Shown one piece after another: positions 25,703 to 34,806 of a stretch of DNA of 64,000 nucleotides. The stretch's first letter is position 1; the number at the start of each line of letters is the position of its first letter. Both the position numbers and the translations under genes were made by a program. The notes under the pieces are model-generated. The model had not been told where the DNA came from. It did not search any database and saw nothing but the letters and a program-made list of their open reading frames with translations. The stretch covers positions 52,747 through 116,746 of the forward strand of contig JANYDS010000003.1 in assembly GCA_025363475.1 (NCBI GenBank). The letters run 5' to 3'. This stretch comes from Terriglobia bacterium (GTDB taxonomy: Bacteria > Acidobacteriota > Terriglobia > Bryobacterales > Bryobacteraceae).

Positions 25703-27850
25703 ATGAAACGTATCGCGATTCCCGTCCTGCTGGTTCTCTTTGGTGTTATTGAAGTGGCGACCACGGAAGCCCAGGAACCGACTTTTACTTCGAGCACCAA
25801 CCTCGTCATTATTGATGCAAGTGTGCGCGATCGCTCCGGTAAAGTTCTGTCTGATCTCAAAAAATCTGACTTCACGGTGCTTGAGGATGGCAAACCGCAG
25901 CAGATCTCGGTTTTCGAATTCCAGAGGCTGGAGGGCGATGTCGCGCTTGCGCCGGTTCCGGCAGTCAAAGCGGGCGCTGCCATCCCCGCTGTCCCGCTGC
26001 GGGCCGCCAGTGCAGCTTCGCCCACGCCCAGTACCGCCGCTCCGGTCATTCGCTATCAGGACCGCCGTCTGGTGGGCATGTTGTTCGATTTCAGCGCCCT
26101 GGGAATCCCCGAACAAGCCCGCGTGCAGGAGGCTGCACTCAAATTCATCCGCGAACAAATGAAACCGGCCGATGTGGTTACGATCATGAGTGCGAGTAAC
26201 GGCCCGCTGAAGATCGTGCAGGATTTTACCGACGATAAAAAGCGTCTTGAAGAAGTAGTCAAAGGTTTTCAAACAGCTACCGGCAGCGATTTAGCGGGCG
26301 TATCCGGTAACGGCGGTGACGATGATTCCGGGGCTGACACCGGCTCGGCGTTCAATGCCGACGAAACCGAATTCAACATCTTCAACACGGATAAGCAACT
26401 TGCCACACTGGGCGCGGCTGCGAAGATGCTGGCGGCATTCCCCGAAAAGAAAGCTCTGCTGTATTTCTCGGCTGGTATTACGCAGTCCGGATTCGACAAT
26501 CAGGCCTCGCTCGAAGCAGCGGTCAACGCGGCCAAACGTTCCAATGTCGCGTTCTATCCCATTGATGCGCGCGGCCTGGTTGCCTCCGCCCCGGCAGGCG
26601 ACGCCAGCGCAGCCGCTTCACGCGGCACCAGCACTCTCACCGGACGTCAGCAGCAAGGCCAGCGCGACAGCTTTGGTAAGTCCCAGGAGACTCTCTTTAC
26701 ACTGGCCGAAGACACAGGCGGCAAGCTCTACGCAGACGACAATGATCTTGCCCTGGGTATGTCGAAAGCGCGCGATGACATCAGCAGCTATTACATTCTG
26801 GGCTACTACAGCACCAATGGAAAACTGGACGGTAAGTACCGCCGGGTGGAAGTGAAACTCTCGAAGGAACTGCAGGCCAAAATCGATTACCGGAGCGGCT
26901 ATTACGGCGAAAAAAACTTTGCCAAATTCACTGCCACGGACAAGGAAAACCAGCTGCAGCAGGCGCTGATGCTGGGTGATCCGTTAACCGATCTGTCGCT
27001 CAGTGCCGAGATATCTTATTTTCGTCTGGCCAAAGACCGCTATTTTGTGCCGTTTTCCGTCAAGATCCCCGGGGCGGAAATTGCCCTCGCCAAGAGCAAG
27101 GGTCATGCGCAGGCGGAACTCGAATTCATCGGCCAGATCCGTGACGACCACAGCAAGGTTGTGGGCGTGATGCGTGATGGAATCAAGATGAAGCTGGCTG
27201 AGCAAACCGCCGCGCAACTGGCATCGCGCCCATTGGCTTACGATACCGGTTTCACCCTCCCGCCGGGGAAATACAGTTTGAAATTCCTGGCCCGTGAGAA
27301 CGAAACAGGCAAGATGGGCACTTACGAAACGAAGTTCGTAATTCCGAATCTGGCGCCGGATTCTTCTGAGCTCAAAACCAGTTCGGTAATCTGGAGCAAT
27401 CAGCGCCAGCCGCTTGTGGATTCGCTCGCCTCAGCTGACAACCGCAAGAAACTGGTGGAAGCCAATCCTTTAGTTCAGGACGGGCAGAAGCTGGTGCCCA
27501 GCATCACCCATGTTTTCCGCAAAGATCAGAATCTTTATGTCTACATGGAGGTTTATGATCCGGTGGTTGACGCTGCGGCGCAGAAGCCCAGTGTGGCCGC
27601 GACTCTTTCGTTTTATCGGGGGAAGACCAAGACCTTCGAATCCCAGCCGGTGCGATTGAGTGAGTTCGCCGCGAAACGTGCGCAGACGCTGCCGCTGAAA
27701 TTCCAGGCACCGCTGGCACAACTGGCAACGGGTCGTTATACCTGCCAGATCAATATCATCGATGAGACGGGCCGGAAGTTTGCTTTTCAACGAACGGAAA
27801 TCGTGATTCTGCCGGCAGTCAAAACCCAGCCTGCTGCGCCTGCGCTTTAG
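25703..27850 (+). CDS. VWFA-related acidobacterial exported protein
   Basis: A 715-residue exported protein (signal peptide RIAIPVLLVLFGVIEVATTEA). Residues ~30-80 hold the N-terminal module (STNLVIIDASVRDRSGKVLS, SDFTVLEDGKPQQISVFEFQ), then a VWA fold from ~120: RLVGMLFDFSALGIPEQARV, FIREQMKPADVVTIMSASNG, KKALLYFSAGITQSGFDNQA, NVAFYPIDARGLV. The C-terminal ~250 residues form beta domains (ISSYYILGYYSTNGKLDGKY, YDTGFTLPPGKYSLKFLARE). The usual MIDAS DxSxS is changed to DFSAL. ATG 25703 follows the TonB receptor stop directly, so the two are one transcript. Function unknown. Confidence 0.9.
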   Translation: MKRIAIPVLLVLFGVIEVATTEAQEPTFTSSTNLVIIDASVRDRSGKVLSDLKKSDFTVLEDGKPQQISVFEFQRLEGDVALAPVPAVKAGAAIPAVPLRAASAASPTPSTAAPVIRYQDRRLVGMLFDFSALGIPEQARVQEAALKFIREQMKPADVVTIMSASNGPLKIVQDFTDDKKRLEEVVKGFQTATGSDLAGVSGNGGDDDSGADTGSAFNADETEFNIFNTDKQLATLGAAAKMLAAFPEKKALLYFSAGITQSGFDNQASLEAAVNAAKRSNVAFYPIDARGLVASAPAGDASAAASRGTSTLTGRQQQGQRDSFGKSQETLFTLAEDTGGKLYADDNDLALGMSKARDDISSYYILGYYSTNGKLDGKYRRVEVKLSKELQAKIDYRSGYYGEKNFAKFTATDKENQLQQALMLGDPLTDLSLSAEISYFRLAKDRYFVPFSVKIPGAEIALAKSKGHAQAELEFIGQIRDDHSKVVGVMRDGIKMKLAEQTAAQLASRPLAYDTGFTLPPGKYSLKFLARENETGKMGTYETKFVIPNLAPDSSELKTSSVIWSNQRQPLVDSLASADNRKKLVEANPLVQDGQKLVPSITHVFRKDQNLYVYMEVYDPVVDAAAQKPSVAATLSFYRGKTKTFESQPVRLSEFAAKRAQTLPLKFQAPLAQLATGRYTCQINIIDETGRKFAFQRTEIVILPAVKTQPAAPAL

Positions 27851-27879
27851 CGTCCCCGCTTACCAGATATCATGGGTTC

Positions 27880-28713
27880 GTGACCCCGCCAGTCGATCTC
27901 GAAGCCAAACAGAACCGCCTGTTTGCCCTCCTGCACAAACTGGAACGCGTAATCGTAGCCTATTCCGGCGGCACTGATTCCGCCTATCTCGCCTGGGCAG
28001 CCACCCACGCCCTCGGTGACCAGGCCCTCGCCATCACCGCCGATTCAGCCTCCATCCCCGCCTCCCACAAGCGCGATGCCGAGGCTTTCGTGCATCAATT
28101 CAACATCCGCCACGAATACGTCGAAACCCACGAATTCGACAACCCCGACTACCTGAAAAACGACGCCAGCCGCTGCTTCCACTGCAAAGACGAATTGTTC
28201 CATGTGCTGGAAAAAGTCGCTGCCGAACGCGGCATCAGTCACATCATTTACGGCGTCAATAAAGATGACCTCGGCGATTACCGCCCCGGCCAGCGCGCCG
28301 CGAACCTGCACCAGGCCGGTTCACCGCTGGTTGACGCGGGCCTCACGAAAGCCGAAATTCGCGAACTCTCCCGCCGCGCCAGCCTGCCCACCTGGGACCG
28401 TCCCGCCGCTGCCTGCCTCAGTTCCCGCATCCCCTACGGAACACCCGTAACCATTCAGAACATTAAGACCGTGGAAGCAGGTGAAGAAGAAATCAAGGCC
28501 CTCGGCTTCCGCCAGTTCCGTACACGTTTCCATGGCGAAATGGTGCGCATCGAAATCGCGCCGGAAGAGATGTCACGGGCGCTTGATCTGAAGATGGCCG
28601 CCAGACTGACCGCCATCTTCAAAGGCCTCGGCTACAAATACGTGGCCCTCGATCTGGAAGGTTACCGGCAAGGCTCACTGAACGAAGTGCTGGTTCAGAC
28701 GTCGATCTTGTAA
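27880..28713 (+). CDS. larE: ATP-dependent sacrificial sulfur transferase LarE
   Basis: LarE supplies sulfur for the nickel-pincer cofactor of lactate racemase by giving up its own cysteine sulfur. The 277-residue protein has the PP-loop VIVAYSGGTDSAYLAWAA, RCFHCKDELFHVLEKVA, GVNKDDLGDYRPGQRAA, and WDRPAAACLSSRIPYGTPV with the conserved Cys in ACLSSR. The end matches (YVALDLEGYRQGSLNEVL). larA, larB and larC are not in this window, so a role in a different sulfur transfer is possible. Start is GTG 27880. The end overlaps the convergent tautomerase gene by 19 bases. Confidence 0.93.
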   Translation: MTPPVDLEAKQNRLFALLHKLERVIVAYSGGTDSAYLAWAATHALGDQALAITADSASIPASHKRDAEAFVHQFNIRHEYVETHEFDNPDYLKNDASRCFHCKDELFHVLEKVAAERGISHIIYGVNKDDLGDYRPGQRAANLHQAGSPLVDAGLTKAEIRELSRRASLPTWDRPAAACLSSRIPYGTPVTIQNIKTVEAGEEEIKALGFRQFRTRFHGEMVRIEIAPEEMSRALDLKMAARLTAIFKGLGYKYVALDLEGYRQGSLNEVLVQTSIL

Positions 28714-29084
28714 TTCAGTTCGTGCTCGTCGCCAGGCTTGCCGCGAAAGCCCCAGTTGGCTTTGCGGATTTCAATAATCGTAATTTCCAGATCATCACCT
28801 GTAATACCCAGCACTGTTTGAAACCGCTCAAACAACTGGCGGATGAGATTCCGTTTCGCCTCTCCGCTCCGCCCCTTGATCATATTGATCTCGATGATCG
28901 TATAGCGGTTGGAACGCCCCGCCGGAAAAATAAACTCGTCTGCTTCCAGCGGAAAGAACCGGTGGAACCGTTTCTCAGCCGGATACTTCAGCGCATCAAC
29001 GAAACAGGAATGAATCACGTCCGAAGCCGCAGCCATGATGGGCCGCAACTGCTCCCGCAAACCATAAATTTTGATCTGTGGCAT
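28695..29084 (-). CDS. Tautomerase-family protein
   Basis: A 129-residue protein beginning MPQIKIYGLREQLRPIMAAA. Tautomerases use the amino-terminal proline exposed after Met removal as the catalytic base; the start at ATG 29084 gives Pro2 exactly, whereas the longer frame from 29117 would bury it. The rest, ASDVIHSCFVDALKYPAEKR, HRFFPLEADEFIFPAGRSNR and TIIEINMIKGRSGEAKRNLI, fits the longer Tautomerase_2 type. The substrate is unknown. It is six bases downstream of an alpha/beta hydrolase gene, in a minus-strand run with a ring-cleaving dioxygenase-like gene. Confidence 0.87.
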   Translation of the reverse strand: MPQIKIYGLREQLRPIMAAASDVIHSCFVDALKYPAEKRFHRFFPLEADEFIFPAGRSNRYTIIEINMIKGRSGEAKRNLIRQLFERFQTVLGITGDDLEITIIEIRKANWGFRGKPGDEHELNYKIDV

Positions 29085-29089
29085 AGAAC

Positions 29090-29707
29090 CTAAACCGCCA
29101 TGATCCGGGTAAACCACTGTTTGCCCAAATTGAAATCCGCCGGCGTCAGTTCATGCCCGGCATTCTGCACGGCAATATCGACATGCGCCCCGGATTCACT
29201 CAGCAACCGCCCCAGAGCCTCAGCACCCGCCGGTGGCACCATGTCATCAACCGCACCTGCGGAGATCAACACAGGCGCACCGTTGAGCGCAGGCAGCACA
29301 TCCGGTCGCAACGGCACCGCAGGCCTCAACAGCGCGGCCCCGGCGAGCAAGCCGGGATGCAGCAGCAACAGTGCCGCTGCGATATTGGCACCATTCGAAT
29401 AGCCCAGTGCGTACAGCTTCCCCGGATCAATCCCATACAGGTTGCAGGCCGAAACCAGCCACTCCGCCAGTTCAGCCGCGCGGGCTTCCACTTCCTTCGG
29501 GTCCCAGACGCCCGGAGAAGTGCGGGCAAAAAAGCGCGGCATGCCGTGTTCCAGCACCTTGCCGCGAGGGCTTAAGAACCCAGCCCCCGGCGCAAGACCG
29601 CGACCCACCGGCAGCAAATCGTTCTCATCGCCGCCCGTACCGTGCAGCAGCAGGACCGTGAACGCTACGCGTCCCGGCGTGTATTTGTGAATGAATTCAA
29701 CGGACAT
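29090..29707 (-). CDS. Alpha/beta-hydrolase, phospholipase/carboxylesterase type (MhqD-like)
   Basis: A 205-residue hydrolase of the Abhydrolase_2 type: LLLHGTGGDENDLLPVGRGL (oxyanion loop), LYALGYSNGANIAAALLLLH with the nucleophile Ser in GYSNGA, ISAGAVDDMVPPAGAEALG with the Asp, and VQNAGHELTPADFN with the His, completing the triad. It overlaps the upstream dioxygenase gene by 11 bases. In Bacillus, mhqD and mhqO are co-transcribed and respond to quinones; the same pairing here suggests but does not prove a similar role. Confidence 0.88.
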   Translation of the reverse strand: MSVEFIHKYTPGRVAFTVLLLHGTGGDENDLLPVGRGLAPGAGFLSPRGKVLEHGMPRFFARTSPGVWDPKEVEARAAELAEWLVSACNLYGIDPGKLYALGYSNGANIAAALLLLHPGLLAGAALLRPAVPLRPDVLPALNGAPVLISAGAVDDMVPPAGAEALGRLLSESGAHVDIAVQNAGHELTPADFNLGKQWFTRIMAV

Positions 29708-30584
29708 AAACAGGCAGTTTTAACTTCGGCAATTTCGCTTCAATCTCCGCGCGCATCGGTTCCAGCGCAGGGGGTATTTTCAACCCGGTTCCCAGGCTGG
29801 CCGCAGTTTCATCAACCGTGAACCCTGGCGGATCGGTTGCGATTTCAAACAACACACCGCCAGGTTCACGGAAGTAGATGGAATGAAAATACTGGCGGTC
29901 CAGAATCGGCGTGACGTTATAGTTCAGCCGCGCCAGTTCGGCCTGCCATTGCTTCTGTATCTCATCGGACTCAGCGCGAAAAGCCACATGGTGGATGGTC
30001 CCGGCCCCCATGCCGCCGCGCCTCGCATCGGGCTGACACAGCAGATCCACAAAATCGCCCTCGCTCGAAACATAACGGAACCGGCTGTCTTCGCTCGCCT
30101 GAAGCTCGTAGCCAAAGGTCTCTGTCAGCAGGCGTGCAGTAGCTTCATACCCGCCTTCAGAAAGCGTAACCGAATGAAAACGGCTGATCGCACTTCCTTC
30201 ACTTCCTCCCCCGCCCGTGGCCACAAGTTCCAGTGCCATGCCGTCAGGATCAGTAAAAGCCAGCACATCCGAATCAAAGCGGCGCGTGATGCGTTCACCC
30301 GGAAATTTGCCCGCCCATGCATTCAGTGAAGGCACGGTGAATGAGATTACAGTCGCCTGCCCTGTGCCGCTGCGGCCACGCGGAGCCCCGGGCCAGGGAA
30401 AGAAGGTGAGGATGCTGCCAGGCGTCCCGTGGTCATCACCGAAATAGAAGTGGTACGTGCCAGGGTCGTCAAAATTAACGGTAAGTTTCACCAGACGCAA
30501 ACCGAGCTGCTGCGTGTAGAAATCCAAATTGCGCTGCGGATCACTGGCAATCGCTGTGATATGGTGAATGCCGGGAATCTTCAT
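29697..30584 (-). CDS. Ring-cleaving dioxygenase-like VOC protein (MhqO-like)
   Basis: A 295-residue protein of two vicinal-oxygen-chelate modules. The N-terminal module begins IPGIHHITAIASDPQRNLDF with a metal-type His in HHITA and has FTDPDGMALELVATGG; the second has GTIHHVAFRAESDEIQKQW and FREPGGVLFEIATDPPGF with the His and Glu of the metal site. This layout is that of the LinE/MhqO group that opens hydroquinone rings. It is followed with 11-base overlap by the MhqD-like hydrolase. The true substrate is not known. Confidence 0.88.
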   Translation of the reverse strand: MKIPGIHHITAIASDPQRNLDFYTQQLGLRLVKLTVNFDDPGTYHFYFGDDHGTPGSILTFFPWPGAPRGRSGTGQATVISFTVPSLNAWAGKFPGERITRRFDSDVLAFTDPDGMALELVATGGGGSEGSAISRFHSVTLSEGGYEATARLLTETFGYELQASEDSRFRYVSSEGDFVDLLCQPDARRGGMGAGTIHHVAFRAESDEIQKQWQAELARLNYNVTPILDRQYFHSIYFREPGGVLFEIATDPPGFTVDETAASLGTGLKIPPALEPMRAEIEAKLPKLKLPVYVR

Positions 30585-30588
30585 CTAC

Positions 30589-31314
30589 TCAACGATAGCG
30601 CCCGCGCAGGCTGTTCACGCGAATCTCGGCGAGTTCGGTAAAAGCCCGCAGGCCACTGAACATGCCCACCTTACTGCCATCCACATGGTTCCAGCGCACC
30701 GGAACCTCAGCAATACGGTAACCAAGACGCTGGGCAATGAACAGCACCTCGACATCAAAACCAAAGCGCTCCAGCTTTTGACGCGGGAAAACTTCTTTCG
30801 CTACCTTCGCGCGAAACAGTTTGAAGCCGCACTGGGTATCAGAGATATCCAAGCCGACTACCAGCCGCATCACTGCGTTAAAGAATTTCCCGGCAGTTTC
30901 TCTGATACCCGGCTGATGGACGCCAATCAACGACCGGTCCAAAGCGCGCGAACCGATCACCACATCCGCCCCACCCTCAACGGCCCGCCTGAGTTTATCG
31001 AATTCATCAATCGGGGCGGAAAGATCAGCGTCCGTAAACAGACACCATTCACCGCGCGCTTCCTTCATACCGTGCCGTACTGAATAGCCTTTGCCCCGGT
31101 TACCCGGGTTCCGCAGAACGCGAACCGACGCGTTGGTCCGGGCAAATTCCTCTGCCACCGCCGCAGTCCCGTCGGATGATCCGTCGTCAACCACCAGAAT
31201 TTCATGAAACGCCCAGTCGCCGGTTGCCAGGTAGTCCTCAATCTTTCGCAGGGTTTCAGGCAGACGGCTCTGCTCATTCCAGGCAGGCACAATGATGGAG
31301 AGGGAGTTGAGCAA
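30589..31314 (-). CDS. Family 2 glycosyltransferase, polyprenyl-phosphate type
   Basis: A 241-residue GT-A glycosyltransferase: SLSIIVPAWNEQSRLPETLR, EILVVDDGSSDGTAAVAEEF, RNPGNRGKGYSVRHGMKEAR, WCLFTDADLSAPIDEFDKL with the metal-binding DAD, and DTQCGFKLFRAKVAKEVFPR. It has no C-terminal membrane segments, like dolichyl/polyprenyl-phosphate beta-glucosyl- and mannosyltransferases of this size. It probably loads a sugar onto undecaprenyl phosphate for envelope glycans. Four bases upstream of the VOC gene; the divergent lysS starts 57 bases away. Confidence 0.88.
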   Translation of the reverse strand: MLNSLSIIVPAWNEQSRLPETLRKIEDYLATGDWAFHEILVVDDGSSDGTAAVAEEFARTNASVRVLRNPGNRGKGYSVRHGMKEARGEWCLFTDADLSAPIDEFDKLRRAVEGGADVVIGSRALDRSLIGVHQPGIRETAGKFFNAVMRLVVGLDISDTQCGFKLFRAKVAKEVFPRQKLERFGFDVEVLFIAQRLGYRIAEVPVRWNHVDGSKVGMFSGLRAFTELAEIRVNSLRGRYR

Positions 31315-31370
31315 ATGAGTTGAGCGGGAGTGAAGAATTATAATAACTGATTCCCCACAGGAGACTTACT

Positions 31371-32867
31371 TTGTCGCTGGAAGACGGATTGTTTGAACAG
31401 CGCGCGGCCCGCGTGCATGAGATCGAAGCGTTAGGTTACAAGGCGTTTGGCAAGCGTTTCGACTTCACCGAATCCATTCCGGAAATCATCCGGAAGTACA
31501 GTGACAAAACGGCAGAAGAACTGGTTCCGGAAATCCGCCTGAAGATCGCCGGACGCATCCAGACCGTGCGCCGCATGGGCAAAGCCGGCTTCCTGCACCT
31601 GCAGCAAAATGGTGCCAAATTGCAGATCTACGTTCGTAAGGATGCGGTGGAAGAGCGCGACTATGCGCTGTTCCTGCTGCTCGATATCGGCGACATCATC
31701 GGCGCTGAAGGCTATCTGTTTGTGACGCGCACCGGCGAACTGAGCCTGCATGTGGAAAAACTGGAATTCCTCGCGAAGACCTTGTTAGCAATGCCCGAAA
31801 AATTCCATGGTCTGGAAGATGTGGAAACCCGCTACCGCCAGCGCTACCTCGATCTGATCGCCAACCCCGGCGTCCGCGACGTGTTTGTGACGCGCGCAAA
31901 AATCGTGTCTTCCCTGCGTCGTCAGCTTGAGGAACGCGACTTCATCGAAGTGGAAACGCCCATGATGCAGGCACTTTATGGTGGCGCAGCGGCCAAGCCC
32001 TTCCAAACCCACCACAACACGCTTGATATCGATCTCTACCTGCGCATCGCACCAGAACTTTATTTGAAGCGGCTGGTGATAGGCGGCTTGGAGCGCGTCT
32101 TCGAGATCAACCGCAATTTCCGCAATGAAGGCATCTCCACACGCCACAATCCCGAATTCACCATGCTGGAGTTTTACCAGGCCTACACTGACTATCGTGG
32201 TCTGATGGACCTCAGTGAGGAACTGCTGCGCCAGCTTGCGATCGATGCCACCGGCGGAACCACGGTGCCCTACGGCGAAGAAATGCTGGACTTCTCGACC
32301 CTCCGCCGCCTGACCATGCGCGATGCGGTCATCGAACTATGGTCCGGTGATGACAAACCCACCGCCGAAAATATCTGCGACCCCGTTTGGCTCAAGGCGC
32401 AGACAGGCCGCAAAACGTCAGGCGAAGCGCTGGTCGCGCTGTTCGAAGAGCACGCCGAAAAGAAGCTGATTCAGCCCACCCTCGTTTACGATTTCCCCGT
32501 GGAAGTCTCGCCGCTTTCGAAGAACAAACCAGACGACCCCGCTTTCGTGGAACGTTTTGAAATCTTCATCGCAGGCATGGAAATCGGCAACGCCTTCACC
32601 GAATTGAATGATCCCATGGAGCAGTGCCGCCGCTTCGACATGCAGCTTGCCATGCGTGCCGATGGCGATGACGAAGCTCACCAGATGGATGAAGACTACC
32701 TGCGGGCCATGGCCTACGGTCTGCCGCCCACGGGCGGCGAAGGTTTGGGGATTGATCGCCTGGTGATGCTGCTCACCAATTCGCAATCCATCCGCGATGT
32801 GATCCTGTTCCCGCTGCTGCGCCCTGAGGGCGAGATCGGCATGGCGGACCGATTGCGTCGCGTGTAA
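31371..32867 (+). CDS. lysS: Lysyl-tRNA synthetase, class II
   Basis: Charges tRNA-Lys. The 498-residue length and order fit: an N-terminal anticodon-binding OB fold (KIAGRIQTVRRMGKAGFLHL, LFVTRTGELSLHVEKL), then the class II core with motif 1 (RSLRRQ-like region, FIEVETPMMQALYGGAAAKP), motif 2 RVFEINRNFRNEGISTRHNP followed by EFTMLEFYQAY, and motif 3 GGEGLGIDRLVMLLTNSQS. Start is TTG 31371 with CAGGAGA upstream. lysS is followed 12 bases later by a lolC/E gene; lysS-lolCE neighbourhood occurs in other Acidobacteriota. Confidence 0.97.
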   Translation: MSLEDGLFEQRAARVHEIEALGYKAFGKRFDFTESIPEIIRKYSDKTAEELVPEIRLKIAGRIQTVRRMGKAGFLHLQQNGAKLQIYVRKDAVEERDYALFLLLDIGDIIGAEGYLFVTRTGELSLHVEKLEFLAKTLLAMPEKFHGLEDVETRYRQRYLDLIANPGVRDVFVTRAKIVSSLRRQLEERDFIEVETPMMQALYGGAAAKPFQTHHNTLDIDLYLRIAPELYLKRLVIGGLERVFEINRNFRNEGISTRHNPEFTMLEFYQAYTDYRGLMDLSEELLRQLAIDATGGTTVPYGEEMLDFSTLRRLTMRDAVIELWSGDDKPTAENICDPVWLKAQTGRKTSGEALVALFEEHAEKKLIQPTLVYDFPVEVSPLSKNKPDDPAFVERFEIFIAGMEIGNAFTELNDPMEQCRRFDMQLAMRADGDDEAHQMDEDYLRAMAYGLPPTGGEGLGIDRLVMLLTNSQSIRDVILFPLLRPEGEIGMADRLRRV

Positions 32868-32879
32868 TCGCAAACCAGC

Positions 32880-34121
32880 GTGAGCACCTTTGAACAATTC
32901 GTCGCCGGTCGCTACCTCCGTGCCCGCCGCAAAGAGAAGCTGATCCCGGTTATCACCGTGATGTCAGTGATCGGCGTGGCGTCGGGAGTCATCGCGCTGA
33001 TTGTCTCGCTGGCGGTTAACAACGGGTTCCAGAATACGCTGCAACGCAACATGCTGGCTGCCACCGCGCACGTCAACATCCTTGAGAAAGAAGCGCCGGG
33101 CGAGGGGTTGGCGGACTGGCGCAACCTGCTTTTGAAATTCAAAACTCTGCCGCATGTTGTGGCTGTTGCGCCGGTGCTCTATGACCAGGTGTTGATGACC
33201 GGTGCGCGTGGCAACAAACTGGTAACGCTCAAGGGCATTGACCCGCACGGTGAACTGGCCAGCAGCGACACGCTTCGGCACCTCAAGAGCGGTTCACTGG
33301 CAAGTCTGAATGCTTTGGGCAATGACGAACTGCCCGGCGTCATCGTAGGCGTGAAACTGGCGCAGGCTGCGGGTCTCGTTCTTGACGGCACCGTGACTTT
33401 GATCAGTCCGCAGGGCACCCTGACACCGTTCGGCCCCGCTCCGCGCAGCCAGCGGTTCCGCGTCACCGGCATCTTCCAGACCGACTTCTTCGATGTGGAT
33501 GACGCCTGGGCCTATACATCAATCGCTTCGGTGCAGAAACTACTTTCGGTCGGCGATGTGGTCAATACGATTGAACTGCGCCTCGACAACCCCGACCTTG
33601 CACCCCAGGCCGCACGCGATGCCACCCGCATCACCGGTTCACGCTACAGCGCCATGACCTGGCAGGAACAAAATCAGCAGCTCTTCCACGCCCTCAAACT
33701 GGAGCGTGCCGTGACGGCCATTACCATCGGGCTGATTGAACTGGTGGGGGCGCTCAACATTCTGATCACGCTGACCATGATCGTCATGACCAAACACAAG
33801 GACATCGCGGTAATGATGTCCATGGGCGCAACACGCAGCCAGATCCGGCGGATCTTTATCAGACAGGGCATGATGATTGGCGTGCTGGGCACGGTGATCG
33901 GGCTGGTGCTCGGCTATTCGGTCTGTTACCTCGCCAATGCCAACCATCTGATCCCGCTTGATGAATCGGTTTACGCCCTGAGTTTCGTGCCATTTGAACC
34001 GGGCCTTTGGGATGGGGTCTGGATCGCGGCGGCGGCGCTGGGCGTGAGTCTGCTGGCAACCGTTTACCCCTCGGGCAATGCAACCCGCATCACGCCTGTG
34101 GAAGTTCTGCGCTACGAATAA
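32880..34121 (+). CDS. lolC: Lipoprotein-releasing ABC transporter permease LolC/LolE
   Basis: A 413-residue inner-membrane subunit that extracts lipoproteins for transfer to the outer membrane. The N-terminus EQFVAGRYLRARRKEKLIPV and TVMSVIGVASGVIALIVSLA forms the first membrane helix; a large periplasmic domain follows (residues ~50-265); the C-terminal FtsX-like part has three helices with GLIELVGALNILITLTMIV, MMSMGATRSQIRRIFIRQGM and VTYPSGNATRI-like end (ATVYPSGNATRITPVEVLRY). Start is GTG 32880. No adjacent lolD is seen, so the ATPase partner must be elsewhere. LolC and LolE cannot be distinguished here. Confidence 0.9.
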   Translation: MSTFEQFVAGRYLRARRKEKLIPVITVMSVIGVASGVIALIVSLAVNNGFQNTLQRNMLAATAHVNILEKEAPGEGLADWRNLLLKFKTLPHVVAVAPVLYDQVLMTGARGNKLVTLKGIDPHGELASSDTLRHLKSGSLASLNALGNDELPGVIVGVKLAQAAGLVLDGTVTLISPQGTLTPFGPAPRSQRFRVTGIFQTDFFDVDDAWAYTSIASVQKLLSVGDVVNTIELRLDNPDLAPQAARDATRITGSRYSAMTWQEQNQQLFHALKLERAVTAITIGLIELVGALNILITLTMIVMTKHKDIAVMMSMGATRSQIRRIFIRQGMMIGVLGTVIGLVLGYSVCYLANANHLIPLDESVYALSFVPFEPGLWDGVWIAAAALGVSLLATVYPSGNATRITPVEVLRYE

Positions 34122-34130
34122 AGGCCCCAC

Positions 34131-34799
34131 ATGACAGCGATGAAACCAAAGACCGCAGCAGAACGCAAAGTGCGCATTACCGCGATTCTCGAAAAGCTGA
34201 ACCAGATGTACCCGAATGTCGAGTGCGCACTTTACCACCGCAATCCGTGGGAGCTTCTCGTTGCGACCATCCTCTCCGCGCAGTGTACCGATAAGCGGGT
34301 AAATGAAGTCACGCCTGGCCTGTTTGAGAAATATCCAACGCCACAGGATTTCGCCTCAGCCAGTCAGGAAGAGATGGCGAATGATGTGCGTTCCACTGGT
34401 TTCTTCAACAACAAAGCGAAGTCGGTCATCGGAGCCGGGCGCGTAATCGTAAATCAGTTCGGCGGGGTAGTCCCAAAGACGCTGGAAGAGCTGATCACTG
34501 TGCCTGGCGCAGCCCGCAAGACGGCGAACGTGGTGCTGGGCAGCGGCTACGGAATTGCGAGCGGCGTGGTAGTGGATACCCACGTGATGCGCCTTTCGCT
34601 GCGCCTTGATCTCACTAAGCAGACTGACGCGGTGAAGGTTGAGCAGGACCTGATTAAAATCGTTCCGAAAGACCGCTGGATTCAGTTTTCTCACCAGTTG
34701 ATCCACCACGGCCGCGGCCCTTGCGTGGCCCGCAAACCGAAATGCAGCGAGTGCCGGCTGTGCGACCTCTGTTACGCCGCCGACAAGACCATCCAGTAA
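34131..34799 (+). CDS. nth: Endonuclease III
   Basis: Base-excision repair glycosylase/AP lyase for oxidised pyrimidines. The 222-residue protein has NPWELLVATILSAQCTDKRV, the helix-hairpin-helix region VPGAARKTANVVLGSGYG with the catalytic Lys, VVDTHVMRLSLRL with the catalytic Asp, and the C-terminal iron-sulfur ligands Cys-x6-Cys-x2-Cys-x5-Cys (CVARKPKCSECRLCDLC). One change in the HhH: family LPGVG is VPGAA here, with Gly to Ala. The HD gene that follows by seven bases is frameshifted. Confidence 0.96.
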   Translation: MTAMKPKTAAERKVRITAILEKLNQMYPNVECALYHRNPWELLVATILSAQCTDKRVNEVTPGLFEKYPTPQDFASASQEEMANDVRSTGFFNNKAKSVIGAGRVIVNQFGGVVPKTLEELITVPGAARKTANVVLGSGYGIASGVVVDTHVMRLSLRLDLTKQTDAVKVEQDLIKIVPKDRWIQFSHQLIHHGRGPCVARKPKCSECRLCDLCYAADKTIQ

Positions 34800-34806
34800 G
34801 CGGCAA

